From positions 1 through 64,000 of the forward strand of contig CAVWCQ010000008.1 in NCBI GenBank assembly GCA_963753545.1: a DNA stretch of 64,000 bases, in the 5' to 3' direction. This DNA is from CAVWCQ01 sp963753545. GTDB taxonomy: Bacteria; Chloroflexota; Anaerolineae; Aggregatilineales; Aggregatilineaceae. The position numbers and the translations under genes are program-made. The notes beneath the pieces were generated by a model that was not told where the DNA came from, ran no database searches, and was given only the letters and a program-made list of their open reading frames with translations. The stretch's first letter is position 1. Each line of letters begins with the position of its first letter. Positions 28,332 to 40,931 of the stretch are shown piece by piece.

Positions 28332-30357
28332 ATGAGCAAACTCCCCGCTGAAATCACGAATGAGATCGAAAAGCTCGTCAAGGATCTGAACGAGCACAGC
28401 TACCGGTATTATGTCCTCGATGCACCGGTAATCCCGGATGCAGAGTACGACAAGCTCTTCAGGCGTCTGCAGGAGCTTGAGGAGCAGTATCACTTCATCC
28501 TTCCGAACTCTCCCACCCAACGCGTCGGCGCGCCGCCGCTCGATAAGTTCGAAAAAGTAAAGCACACCGATCCCATGCTGTCACTCGGGAACGCGTTTTC
28601 CCACGATGAGGTGCGCGAGTTCGACAAGCGGGTCAAAAAGGTGCTGAAAACCAACCGCGAGATCGAATATACCGTCGAACCGAAGTATGACGGACTTGCT
28701 ATGGAACTTACCTACCGGAAGGGCATCCTCGTCCGTGCTTCTACGCGGGGAGATGGGTTTGAGGGCGAGGATGTTACTCAGAACATCAAGACCATCAAAG
28801 CGGTGCCGCTCAGGATCGAGGGCGCCCATCCGATGCCCCGAGGAGATCGATATCCGGGGCGAAGTGTTCATCGATATCGCAGAGTTCGAGAAGCTGAACA
28901 GGGAGCGGGAGCAGGAAGGGGAGGCGTTGTTCGCAAATCCTCGAAATGCCGCAGCAGGTTCCATCCGGCAGTTGGATCCTTCCATTACAGAGAAACGGCA
29001 TCTTCACATGGCCTGTTACGGCCTGGGAGCGTCGAGGGGAATCGAGTTCAGGGACCAGGCTGGCTTCATGGAGTGGCTCAAGAAGGCCCATTTTCCGGTA
29101 CCCCTCGTCTTCGATGTGGTCCTCGGTATCGACAAGGCGATCGAATCAATCAAAGCGATCGAGGAAAAGCGCTCTCACCTGCCATTCGAAACAGATGGGG
29201 CGGTCATCAAAGTGAATGACTTCGCCCTTCAAAAATCGCTTGGCATAAAGACGCGAGAGCCCCGCTGGGCGATTGCCTTCAAGTATGCCGCTCACCAGGG
29301 CGTCACCGTCATCGAGGACATCCTGGCCAGCGTGGGCAGGACGGGAGCGATCACGCCAGTAGCCGTCATGCAGCCCGTTCAGATCGGCGGCGTCACCGTT
29401 TCCCGTTCAACGCTCCACAACTGGGACGAGATAGAACGGAAGGATATCAGGATCGGCGATACCGTGGTCGTAGAGAGGGCAGGCGATGTGATCCCGCACG
29501 TTGTCGCGGTTAAGACAGAGAAACGGACCGGTACCGAAAAACGCTTCCCGGCCCCGAATCAATGTCCGGTCTGCGGATCGAACGTCGTGCGCGAGGAAGG
29601 GGAAGTGGCGTTCCGTTGCATCGGCCTGAACTGCGAGGCGCAGGTCCTGGAGAAGATCAAACACTACGCGTCGCGAGGCGCCATGGATATCGAGGGACTG
29701 GGTGAAAAGAACGTCGAACTGCTCTATAGCCAGGGGCTGATTCGGCATTTCGTAGACCTGTACAAGCTCAGGAAGGAACAGCTGCTGGAACTACCGCGGT
29801 TTGCGGAACGATCAGCCCAGAACCTGATCGATGCCATCGAGAGGAGCAAAACGACCACGTTGGCGAGATTCCTCTTTGCCCTCGGGATCCTCCATGCCGG
29901 AGAATTCGCCGCGAAACAGCTGGCAAAGAACTTCGAAAAGATCGACGACCTGTACCGCATAGAGGCCGACCGTGTCATTGCAATAAAACAGATGGGCGAA
30001 AAGCTGGCTGCGTCGATCTCAGGTTTCTTTTCGGAAAAAGAGAATCTGAAAACACTTGAAGATCTCAAAAAGCTTGGTTTGAAGCTGACGAATCCCGATT
30101 ATGTCGCCGAAGGAGAAGGGGCAAAAGGACTGTTTGACGGCATGACCTTCGTCATCACCGGCACGCTCTCGAAGTCCCGTGATGTGTTCGAGGCAATGAT
30201 CGAACAGAACGGCGGAAGGGCGGCAGGTTCGGTCTCGAAAAAGACCAGTTACGTCCTTGCCGGAAGCGATGCCGGCAGCAAACTCGAGAAAGCAATTGAA
30301 CTCGGTGTGAAGGTGCTAACCGAAGAACAGTTCATGAAGATGGTCGGAGGCAAATAG
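28332..30357 (+). CDS. ligA: NAD-dependent DNA ligase (one frameshift)
   Basis: Seals nicks in replication and repair using NAD+. From ATG 28332: Ia domain (HSYRYYVLDAPVIPDAEYDKL), nucleotidyltransferase with KYDG in VEPKYDGLAMEL (AMP-accepting Lys), OB fold, a Cys4 zinc finger (CPVCGSN...CIGLNCEAQ), HhH motifs and a C-terminal BRCT domain (GLFDGMTFVITGTLSKSRD). About 675 residues, normal. One frame change near 28840. It directly abuts the nfo gene, forming a repair pair. Confidence 0.95.
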
Positions 30358-30358
30358 C

Positions 30359-31198
30359 GTGCGTTTCGGCTTCCATGTGTCCATATCCGGCGGTTTTTCC
30401 CTCGCGGTACAGCGCGCCCACGAACTTGGCTGCGCGACCATGCAGATCTTCAGTCGCAATCCCCGTGGCTGGACCGTCAAGCCCCTCGACAAGAACGACA
30501 TCGTTGAATTCAGAAAACTCCGGATGGAATACGATGTCAATCCCGTCTTTGTCCATACGAACTATCTCATCAATCTGGCATCAACGAAACCCGACCTGTA
30601 CGAACGGTCCGTTGAGCAATTTGTCATCGATCTTGAACGGACCGAGCATCTTGGCGCGGAATATCTGGTGACCCATCTGGGATCAGCGAGTGGACAGGAA
30701 ACCGGATGGATGATCGATCGAGTCGCCAACGCGTTGAACATGGCGATGAAGCTGCACAAGCCGCAGGCGACGATCCTGCTCGAGAACACGGCAGGGGAAA
30801 AAGGGGACGTCGGATATACCTTCGAGCAAGTGAACGAGGTCATCTCCCGGCTGAACAATACTGAAATGATTGGTATCTGCTATGATACTTGCCACGGGTT
30901 CGCCGCGGGCTATGATATCAGGACGAAGCAGGGTGTTGACGCGATTGCAGAGAAGATCGACAGTACGGTGGGTCTCGGCAGGCTTAAGGGCATGCACCTA
31001 AACGATTGTCTCAAGGATTTCGACTCCCATGTGGACCGCCACTGGCACATCGGCGAGGGTAAGATCGGCGAGGACGGCTTCAAGGCCCTCTTGAACCACA
31101 AGGCCTTCAAGGACATACCGAAAATCATGGAAACACCGAAAGAGACTGAAGAGGACGACCCCCGGAACATGAAGAAGGTCCGCTCGCTGGTAAAATAG
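30359..31198 (+). CDS. nfo: Deoxyribonuclease IV (AP endonuclease)
   Basis: Cleaves DNA 5' of abasic sites. GTG 30359 begins one base after the ligA stop codon. Intact, 279 residues. The TIM-barrel zinc ligands are recognisable: HVSISGG (start), FVHTNYLINLAS, THLGS, ILLENTAGEKGDVG (Glu), CYDTCHGFAAGYD (Asp/His), MHLNDC, and DRHWHIGEG with a late ETPKE. Coupled to ligA, consistent with base-excision repair. Confidence 0.95.
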   Translation: MRFGFHVSISGGFSLAVQRAHELGCATMQIFSRNPRGWTVKPLDKNDIVEFRKLRMEYDVNPVFVHTNYLINLASTKPDLYERSVEQFVIDLERTEHLGAEYLVTHLGSASGQETGWMIDRVANALNMAMKLHKPQATILLENTAGEKGDVGYTFEQVNEVISRLNNTEMIGICYDTCHGFAAGYDIRTKQGVDAIAEKIDSTVGLGRLKGMHLNDCLKDFDSHVDRHWHIGEGKIGEDGFKALLNHKAFKDIPKIMETPKETEEDDPRNMKKVRSLVK

Positions 31199-31267
31199 AT
31201 CTGTGTGCTCTTATCGGTTCATGGGACATTTTCCCTTCCTGAAGATATCCTGAATATCATACCATTT

Positions 31268-32585
31268 ATGCAGAACAGCATCAGAAAACAGATGTTCATG
31301 CTTGCCGTCCCAGTGGTCCTGTCGAGCTTTTTGCAGCGATCTGTTGGCATCGTTGACATCTTTCTCGTCGGCGGGCTTGGCGCGTCGGCCATCGCCGCCG
31401 TCGGTGTGGCCCAGATCATGGTCTTTGTCGTCATGAGCATGTCCTGGGGCATCAATGTCGGCGCGACGGTCCTGGTCTCCCAACTCTGGGGGGCTGACAG
31501 AAAAGATGATGCCGGGAAGGCCGCGTACCAGGCGATGCTCGTAGCGGTCCTTGCAGCGATAGTCATCATGGTTGTAGGCCATCTGGCCGGCTGGAAGGTG
31601 GCCGGTCTTCTCGGTGCGAACGAGGAGGTCCAACGGATCCTCTTCGACTATTCAAAGATCATATTTACGTTCATCGCATTCACCATTTTCATCAATGTTC
31701 TGTCGGGCATCATGCAGGGCACGGGTGATACCAGAACGCCGCTTTATGCCACGCTGATCGTGAATATCCTGCATGTAGTTGTGGCATATCCGCTGATCTA
31801 TGGGAAACTGGGTCTTCCTGCCATGGGCGTCAAAGGCGCTGCTATCGCCATTGCGGTATCAGAGTGCCTGGGAGCCGTGTTCCTCTTCATCCGCTCCCTG
31901 GAACGTCGCTACATTGTCATTTCTCGAACACTGGAATATGCGGCTGACGATGATGACCATCAAACTTGGATGGCCGATCTTTGTTGATCGGTTGTTGCAG
32001 AACGCCGGATCAATGGTGTTCGCCAAGGTCATATTGCTCTATGGAACGGCCGTCTACGCTGCTCATCAGGTTGGGCTTGCCGTCGAGGCCATCTCGTTCA
32101 TGCCCGGATACGGGATCGCCGTCGCCGCAGCTACCCTGGTGGGACAGAACCTGGGTGCGGGAAGGCCTGACGATGCGCGGCTTTCGGCGTATGAGGCGAA
32201 CCGTCTGGCAGTGATACTTATGGCCGGTATGGGATTCATTTTCTTTTTCTTTCCCTATGTCCTGCTCAGGCTGTTTACCAGTGATCCCGAGGTGATCGGG
32301 TATGGTATACTCTACATGAAGATCGTGGCCTTCGCCCAGGTTCCCCTGGCCATCAGCATGGTGCTTGCCGGGTCCCTGCGCGGGGCCGGGGACACGGGCT
32401 TCATCATGTTCGCGACCATGGCGGGCATGTGGCTGGTCCGCATTCCGGTGACGGCCCTCCTCGCAACAGTGTACCATGCATCGATCCAAATGGTCTGGTC
32501 GGTCATGATCATCGACTGGCTGGTGCGGATGGGATTGCTCAGCTGGCGGTACCGAAAGGAGAGATGGGGGAAAATCGAGATATGA
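31268..32585 (+). CDS. MATE-family efflux transporter (one frameshift)
   Basis: A twelve-helix Na+/H+-coupled multidrug efflux protein. ATG 31268 (MQNSIRKQMFML) is preferred over an upstream in-frame start because homologues begin at this region. The first half has PVVLSSFLQRSVGIVDIFLVG, MSWGINVGATVLVSQLWGA and GIMQGTGDTRTPL; after a frame change near 31925 the second has FMPGYGIAVAAATLVGQNLGAGRP and LAGSLRGAGDTGF. About 439 residues, typical for MATE. Confidence 0.9.
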
Positions 32586-32943
32586 TGGTTGTGGCCTGTG
32601 GGGTGAGGCCGGAGATCGCGCTAAGGATAGTGAAAAGCATTCATGAAAACGGAAAGAGTTTTTGCCGCAGCCGGAAATAGGTGCCTCTAGGCAAGGAAGC
32701 AGAGGATTCAAATCCTTGGATAAAGACAAAGTGAAAAGAATCGACATAGATCTAATCTGGCATTTACGCCGTTTGGGGAACCATGGCAAGGTTCTCATCG
32801 GAGGATATATTTCGCACTGTTGAATTTCGCGCGGCAGCAAAGGGATGGAACATTGAGAAATCGCTTTCTGTATTGTTGCGTAAGATTTCTCTGCGTCCTG
32901 GGGTGAACGACTTTGACAGGACACTATAAACCGAGGAGGATGC
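32586..32943 (+). other. Gene-poor 358-base stretch
   Basis: A short ORF at 32583-32681 (MMVVACGVRPEIALRIVKS) and a T-arm-like word GATTCAAATCC near 32708 are the only patterns here. Neither is convincing as a gene. CCGAGGAGG at 32931-32939 serves the next gene. Confidence 0.4.
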
Positions 32944-33180
32944 ATGCCTGATATCATTGAAATGATCGGGAAAGAGGTGGAGGTTATCGCGAACGGGGTG
33001 TCCTATAAGGGCGTTCTGGTAGAGGTTTCCGAGACCGAGGTCCATCTCAAAGGAATGCTCGGGTATGTTTCTCTGCCCACGTCCTCGGTCACCGAGGTGC
33101 GGCCGGCAGAAAAAAATGTTGTGCAGTGGGAGAGCACGTTCGATGTGCCGAAAGAGGAAAAGAAAGACCTGATTCCCTGA
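32944..33180 (+). CDS. Small beta-rich protein, unknown
   Basis: An intact 78-residue ORF with ATG 32944 and GAGGAGG upstream. The sequence MIGKEVEVIANGVSYKGVLVEVSETEVHLKGMLGYVSLP alternates in the manner of an Sm-like or small barrel fold, and a charged tail ends it (PKEEKKDLIP). No specific family is claimed. It converges with the minus-strand regulator, whose stop lies 30 bases away. Confidence 0.7.
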   Translation: MPDIIEMIGKEVEVIANGVSYKGVLVEVSETEVHLKGMLGYVSLPTSSVTEVRPAEKNVVQWESTFDVPKEEKKDLIP

Positions 33181-33209
33181 AATGGGCGAACGTGCGTTTG
33201 ATTCGAAGC

Positions 33210-34539
<1,330 letters not shown>

Positions 34540-34568
<29 letters not shown>

Positions 34569-36813
34569 GCAGAGGCTCCTTATGAATATCGGTCTGTACC
34601 GGAAGGATGATGGTGAAGGTGGTCCCTCTCCCAGGGTGCTGGCGACCTTGATATCGCCTTTGAACCGTTTCACGATGTTATAGCTCACCGAGAGGCCGAG
34701 CCCGGTCCCTTTGCCCACTTCCTTGGTGGTGTAAAAGGGATCGAAGATCTTTTGCAGGTCGGCAGCGGGATCCCGGTCCCGGAATCGTGGAAATCGACGT
34801 AGATCGTATCGAGGCCCTGTTCATTCAGGCCATGTCTGCTCGTCACGGAAAGCTTGCCGCCATCGGGCATCGCATCCAGCGCGTTCAGAATGATATTGAT
34901 GAACACCTGGGCGATCTGCCCCTCATCGATCATGGTCTTGGGGATGTGCGGGTCGAGTTGACGGTCGATCTCAAGGGTGCTTTTCATTCGCTTATCGAGC
35001 CGCATCAGGTCAAGGGACGACTTCAAGATATCGTTGATCTGGACCAGTTTGATGTTGAGTCGAATCGGGACGGGAGAATGTGGACATCTGCGGACGATCT
35101 CGGTGATACGCTGGATGTGGCTGTTGATGGTGTCGAGGCTGCTCTGGGCGAACTCGTCGGTCGCCATCTCCCGCAGCAGCTGGGCGAAGGTCGAGATGGA
35201 AGTGAGGGGATTGCCGATCTCGTGAGCGACGCCCGCGGCGAGCCTGCCGAGGGCGGCGAGCTTTTCGGAGTGCAGGACCTGCTGCTCGAGTTTCTTGGCC
35301 GTGGCGACCTCTTTGTCGACCTTGTCTTCAAGCTCGGCCGTGTACTGCTTGAGCGCTTCTTCAAGCTGTACGCGCTTGGTCACGTCATTGCTCGTGATCA
35401 GGATGCCGGTCACTTTGCCCGCGATAAGCAGCGGGCTGACGTTCATGTCGAAAAAGACGGGCTCCGGCTGGATCCCCGTGATCCGGTACTCCTTCACCTC
35501 GATGCTGTGGCCGGTGATGGACTGGTGCAGGAGGGTTTCGATAGGGATCCCTTCATAGCGTGGTAGATTGTCAGGGAACAAGAGAAAAAAGGCTACCGAT
35601 GATGTCCTGCTTGGGACGGCCGAGGGTCTTGCCTGGGCGGTGTTCACGGTCCTGACCGTCAGGTCGCGGTCCAGGACAAGAAGGTTGGTCTGCGTGTTCT
35701 CGATGATGTTTTCAAGGTAGTTCTTCGCGATCACGATCTCCTGTTCGAGGCGGCGCTGGTTCTCGAGATGCATGGCCTTTTCCTCAGCCTTGATCTTCTT
35801 TCGGTAGGTGATTATGGAAATGGCTGAAGCGACAAGTGTCGTGATGAAAATGGAAATGATCAGGAGCGAGAAGAACGACTGGCTTTTGTGCATCAGGGCG
35901 ATCACATCGGAGTAGGGGGCGGAGACCACGACAAACCAGGAGCAATGCCGACGGGGAACTTGTAATAGGCCGCGAGCTTGTTCTCGCCCCCCGGCGCCAC
36001 ATAGAACCCGAATGTCTCCGCCTTGCCCTCGACCATCTGCTTTTCCGCATTGAAGGACCGGTGGCACTGGAAGCAGGAACGGTCGGTATGGAACAGGTTC
36101 TTCCCGAGCATCTGCGGTTGTGTGGGATGGTAGAGGAGCGTGCCGTCGCTGTCCATCATCCATGCATAGCCGCGGGTCCCGGATTTTATCGGCAGCAGAT
36201 ATTTTTGCGTAAGGCCGTCCACGGACAGGATGGCCAGGACGACGCCGTTGAACTGAGGATCCTGAGAACCGGGTAATTTCTGATAAACGGGGACCGCCAT
36301 GATGAACTGCTTCGAGTCGGGCCTTTCGACGACAATGTTCATGAGATCCGTGACAAGGTGCTCGTTTGCGCGAAGGGCGCGTGCCCTGATAAAATATTTC
36401 GTGTCAGCAAGGCTTGCGCCTTCCCGCCTCGGGTAGCCGCTGTCATACAGGATCGTGCCGCGCCGGTCCAGGACACGGAGTGCCACGAGGATGTCGCTTT
36501 CGATATGATAGTGTATCCCTTTCACGACCGCTCGTGCCTGGGAGCTTTGGCCGACACTCATGATGTCGGGCAACTGCGAGATAACGCTGATGTCCTTGTA
36601 TACATGGTCGAGGAACGATTCAACATTGATGGCGACCTGCTGTGCCAGCAGAAGCTGTTGCTTGTTGAACTGGTCGGCCATCTCATTCCGGAGAGTCTGG
36701 TGAAAGGTCTGTCCGATGATGATGATGAGGGATAGGATGAAAAGAAACGCCAGGATGACCACGAGGGGCGTAAGGAATTCACGGTTCTTCGGATTGCGAA
36801 ACGCGCTGAACAT
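34540..36813 (-). CDS. Histidine kinase with haem-c periplasmic Cache domain (frameshifted)
   Basis: Minus strand from ATG 36813. An N-terminal membrane helix (LVVILAFLFILSLIIIIG), then a periplasmic dCache-like domain with YFIRARAL, FIMAVPVYQK, GYAWMMDSDGTLLYHP and the haem-binding motif CFQCH (36075-36061). A second helix (SLLIISIFITTLVASAISII), a PAS domain, the HisKA box (GRLAAGVAHEIGNPL) and an ATPase domain (ILNALDAMPDGG, GTGLGLSVSYNIV) follow. Frame changes are near 35945, 35640-35580, 34770 and 34625. About 755 residues. The covalent haem could sense redox state or a gas outside the membrane. Confidence 0.88.
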
Positions 36814-37143
36814 GCGCTAATTTACAGCCAACATGCGAGTGATGTCAAGGGCTTAGATTGCCGGCAACGGGTCCTGTTCCTGGTGCAGAATACTGTTTGG
36901 AAAGCAGGTCCACAAGGTCCGTACACGTGCGGTCCCCGCGTACCGATGATAGGCAGGAAAAGGTCGGGAGGTCCTGTCCCGGCTCTGCCGCCGGAGATCC
37001 GGATCGGAATACCGGCAGAGCGCAGGAGGTCAGAGGTCCATGGCGGTTGGGCCTGGTCGTACTTCTGCTGCTGCAGCTAGGCTGAGCCGCGCTCGAAGAT
37101 CTGTTTGACGATCATCTTGTTGCCGGTGACCTGCGTAGGAAGG
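36814..37143 (-). other. 330-base stretch without a clear gene
   Basis: On the minus strand, 37143 down to about 37080 reads PTQVTGNKMIVKQIFERGS in one frame, which looks coding but I cannot place it, and it is followed by low-complexity LQQQKYDQAQ. It may be a broken gene end or the tail of the adjacent regulator's transcript. No hairpin terminator is evident. Confidence 0.3.
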
Positions 37144-37539
37144 TTAATTCTGAAGGAGGTTCTTTACCCGGGAGAGAATTTCCATGGGACTGAAGGGTTT
37201 GACAATGTATTCGTCCGCGCCGACTTCCTTCCCTCGTTCCTGCTCCGCCACCTGTCCCTTGGCCGTCAGCATGATGACGTAGATGCTTTTAAGGTCAGGA
37301 TCGTTCTTGATGGTGCGGCAGACATCGTAACCGTTTATTTCCGGCATCATGATGTCCAGAAAAAGGATGTCGGGCTTTCGCTCCCGAACCTTGCGGAGAG
37401 TGTCTGCGCCGTCTTTTGCTAGCAGGAGCTCATAGCCCTCATCCTCAAGGAGGTAGGTAAGGGCATCTCTGATATTCTCATTATCGTCGGCAATCAATAT
37501 TTTTTTCTGGGCCATGGCGGTTGCATTCATTTGTTGCAT
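37144..37539 (-). CDS. Single-domain response regulator, CheY-like
   Basis: Minus strand, intact. Start at 37539 (MQQMNATAMAQKK) is preferred: GCGAGG lies seven bases upstream; an ATG at 37515 is possible. Receiver landmarks are IADDNENIRDAL (acidic pocket), DILFLDIMMPEINGYD (phospho-Asp), VIMLTAKG and DEYIVKPFSPMEIL. 131 residues with no output domain. It probably takes phosphate from the nearby kinase or another one. Confidence 0.92.
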   Translation of the reverse strand: MQQMNATAMAQKKILIADDNENIRDALTYLLEDEGYELLLAKDGADTLRKVRERKPDILFLDIMMPEINGYDVCRTIKNDPDLKSIYVIMLTAKGQVAEQERGKEVGADEYIVKPFSPMEILSRVKNLLQN

Positions 37540-37761
37540 GGTAATCCTCGCGTCACTATTTGTCAAGGTTAGTCGTAACGGCGAGGCTCGGGATGCGTGC
37601 AAATCAAGAAAGTGTTGAATAGGTAATAAAAAACGTTGTTATATTAAATATTGTAAACAGTGATTTTATAATGTAAAATGCGCAATAATCGGCATATTTA
37701 GGAGTCTCCTGTCAGAGGTCTGTACAACGCGAACCATCTGGAGGAAACTAAGGAGGAGTCT

Positions 37762-39165
37762 TTGCACGTCGGTTTTGATATACATGCGGTGTTACGTCGG
37801 GTCCTGAAAAACGGGGGAGAATATGCCGATCTGTACCTGGAACGGTCTTCACCCCTTGCCATTCAATGCGAAGATGACCGGATCGAAAAGGTCATTGCAG
37901 GACGCGAATACGGCGCGGGCCTAAGGCTTATCTCCGGGAAGAGGACGGCCTACGCCTATACGAACGATGCTGACCACGTCATCGCTGCTCGGCTTGGCCG
38001 AGGCAATGAGCAGGTCGGTCAGCGGCAGAGGGGACAGGGGAGCGTACGATCGTGCTGCACGGAGCATCACCTGACGGCAGTGGGTCCTTCGTGAAACAGC
38101 CGCCTGAAAACGGTGGCGACGGAGAAAAAAGCGGATATGGTGATGCGGGCAAACCGACATTGCGCGGAACTTCGATCCGCGGGTGCGTCAGGTGCTGGTG
38201 ACCTACCGGGAGAACTGCCAGGAGGTGCTCATTGCGCATCGTCCGGCGGGGTATTCGAGGATACCCGATGCTATCTCACTGCCATGGTTCAGGTGGTCGC
38301 GTCCGACGGCGGGAGCGTGCAGACGGGCTATGAGCCGGTGGGCGGTCTGATCGGCATGGAGCTCTTCGATGACTGACCCCCTGGAGATAGCCGCGGAGAA
38401 GGCCGCTCGCAGGGCAGTGATGATGCTGACGGCCCGTAAGGCTCCGGCAGGCAGGATGCCGGTGGTCCTGTCGTCCGATGCGGGCGGGACCATGATCCAT
38501 GAAGCGATCGGTCACGGCCTCGAAGCGGACCTCGCCCAGTCCGGGCTGTCGGTCTATTCGGGCAAGGTCGGCCAGCAGATAGCATCACCGCTGATCACGG
38601 TCGTGGATGATGCGACCCTGCCCGGCAGACGGGGATCGTTCCGCGTTTGACGATGAAGGGACCGAAGCGGAGCGGACGGTGCTCGTGGACCGGGGTGTGC
38701 TCAAAACGTATCATGTACGACCGGCTTACCGCCATGAAGGACGGGACACGGTCCACGGGCAATGGCAGGCGAGAGTCCTACAGGCACCGCCCTATTCCCC
38801 GCATGACCAACACGATGATCCTGCCCGGGGCAACAAACCCTGCCGAGATCCTCCGGGCCACGCCGAAAGGACTTTTCGTGACGAAAGATGGGCGGCGGGC
38901 AGGTGAACACGGTCAATGGCGATTTCGTATTCGAGGTGAGCGAAGGTTATCTCATCGAGAACGGCAGGATCGGCGATCCGGTGCGGGGAGCGACCTTGAC
39001 CGGCAACGGTCCCGCAGGTGCTCATGTCCATAGACCTGGTAGGTTCCGACCTGGGCTTCTCCATCGGGACCTGCGGCAAGGACGGCCAGGGGGCGCCGGT
39101 GAGCGACGCCCAGCCGACCCTCAGGATCCCGCGAGATCACGGTCGGCGGAGTATGTGGACCGTAG
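37762..39165 (+). CDS. tldD: TldD-type metalloprotease (frameshifted)
   Basis: A cytosolic zinc protease of the TldD/PmbA family, involved in peptide maturation and in cleaning up CcdA-type antitoxins. The TTG start at 37762 has AAGGAGG upstream. Landmarks are EYADLYLERSSPLAIQCEDDRIEKV at the N-terminus, the zinc site HEAIGHGLEAD near 38500, then LTAMKDGTRSTGNGRRESYRH, TNTMILPG, MGGGQVNTVNGDFVFEVSEGYLIENGRIG and an end in EITVGGVCGP. About 465 residues. Breaks are near 37965, 38020, 38085, 38155, 38245, 38370, 38640, 38715, 38890, 39015 and 39130. Confidence 0.88.
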
Positions 39166-39173
39166 CGGGTTGC

Positions 39174-40923
39174 ATGGTGTACTCGGTTTCATTCGAAAAA
39201 GACTCGAACTCAAGATCATCGTCGCGTTGACGCTCGTTATCGCTTGCATCATCGGCGTCTATACCGTCATAGACATCCGGAACATGCGGCAGCCGATACG
39301 ATACGCACGCTCGGAGCGAACGCATGGAGCACTGGCCGCGGCAATCAAGGGAACGTGATCGCCTCGATGAGGAAGGGACATCACGAGGATCGTCAAGCGC
39401 ATCATCGACGAGGTCAGGACCGCCTTCATCGACAGGGTCATGATCTACGATGGGTCGGGACGCGCCGGTTCAGGCACTCGAAAAATACTGACGGAGATAG
39501 CGGGCTCGACATGGACATTCCTCCTGCCATCCTGCGCAACGTGGCTGCAGGGCGACATGAGCGGATATTCGCGAGCAGCGCGACGGCATCTACATTCCTA
39601 TTATTCTCCCATCCACAACAAGGCGGCATGTTTCCGATGCCACGGCAGCGGCCGAAAAGCTGAACGGCATCCTCCGCATCGATTTTTCTCTCTCGCGAAC
39701 TGAATGATCTTATCATCGACCGCAGGAACAGCGAGCTCTTCTGGAGCGCTGTCATGATCATCGCTTCTGATCGGCATGCTCGTGCTCCTGCTGCGGATCG
39801 CTCGTGCACCGGCCGGTCAGGGAACTGCGGACGCCATGGCGACTGCAGAGGGGGGCGGCGCTCGGACGCGCTTCCCGCAAGGGGTCCGATGAACTTGCCG
39901 ATCTCAAGAGGAGCTTCGTGACCATGCTGGACCGGATCAACGCCCTGCACAGACGAACCTCGAAAAGGAAAAGGAGCTTGCCCACAACCAGGAGATGACT
40001 GCGGTTCCGCACCGAGCTTCAGACCATGTTCGACGCCATGCCCGACGGCGTGCTGCTGGTCGACAGGGAGATCAGGATCGTCCAGAGCAATCCCCGTGTC
40101 TTTGAGCTGCTGCCCCGGCTTTGCGACCGGCGGTGGCCGGATCACCTGAAGCCAGGTGCAAGAGGAATGTGTCCGCTACCAGGGGCTGCAGGAAGCGCTG
40201 AAGAACGGCAAGATACGTCGAGACCAGTGCACGCTCCTGCTTCCCGACCGTAATGTCCGTCATCTGCACAGCATCTGCGCTCCGCATCGTCGAGGACGGA
40301 CGGTGTCGAGTACGTGGTCGAGGTCATCCGGGACATGACCGAACGGGTCAAGACGGAGCGGGAACTGGAGGAAAGAACGCGGAACTGCTCGCCGCGAACC
40401 GGCTGCTGTCCCAGCTTGCCGTCACCGACAGCTCTGACGCAGGTCCACAACCGGCGGTCATTTCGATGAGGTGCTGCTCAAGGAGATCAAACGGTTCAAC
40501 CGGAGGAAATACGCCTCACCTTTCCCTCATGATGATCGATATCGATCATTTCAAAGAGCTGAACGACCGTTTCGGCCATCTGGCAGGCGACACGGTGCTT
40601 CGTGAGATGGCTCGACCATGCTGCGTGAAGAACGTGCGGGAAACGGACACGGTGGCCCGATTCGGCGGCGAAGAATTCGCGATCGTGATGCCCGACACCC
40701 ATCTTGACGGCGCCGCCATCGGGCCGAGATGCTGAGAAAGAAGGTCCAACGCAGGGATGTTCCCGGGAGTCCTGAAGCGCCTGCATGGCCACGATCAGCA
40801 TCGGGGTCGCTGCTTATGTCTCCGGATTTCCCAGGACCTGATCAAGGCTGCCGACAAGGCGCTCTACCAGGCAAAGAACGGCGGGCAGGAACGCTGTAGT
40901 GGTCACGCGCCGGGATGAAGTGA
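39174..40923 (+). CDS. Diguanylate cyclase with haem-c periplasmic sensor (frameshifted)
   Basis: A membrane GGDEF enzyme that makes c-di-GMP. The N-terminal helix (LKIIVALTLVIACIIGVYTVID) begins the protein; TTG 39170 is an alternative start. The periplasmic part contains PYYSPIHNKAACFRCHGSG, a CXXCH haem site at 39628-39642. A second helix (FWSAVMIIALLIGMLVLLL), HAMP-like and PAS regions (FDAMPDGVLLVDREIRIVQSN), then the GGDEF domain follow: DIDHFKELNDRFGHLAGD and the active site RFGGEEFA near 40660. About 580 residues with ten or more frame changes. The end (TGA 40921 or a nearby stop) is uncertain. Confidence 0.85.
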
Positions 40924-40931
40924 GGTCTAGA

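Noticed and set aside
32695..32720. tRNA-like T-arm GATTCAAATCC
   Set aside because: The stem and loop lengths are wrong and no anticodon arm or acceptor partner can be found on either side.
32010..32957. Long minus-strand ORF across the MATE gene
   Set aside because: The plus-strand reading shows clear MATE motifs; the minus ORF is low-complexity (His/Arg/Asp-rich) and has no recognisable domain.
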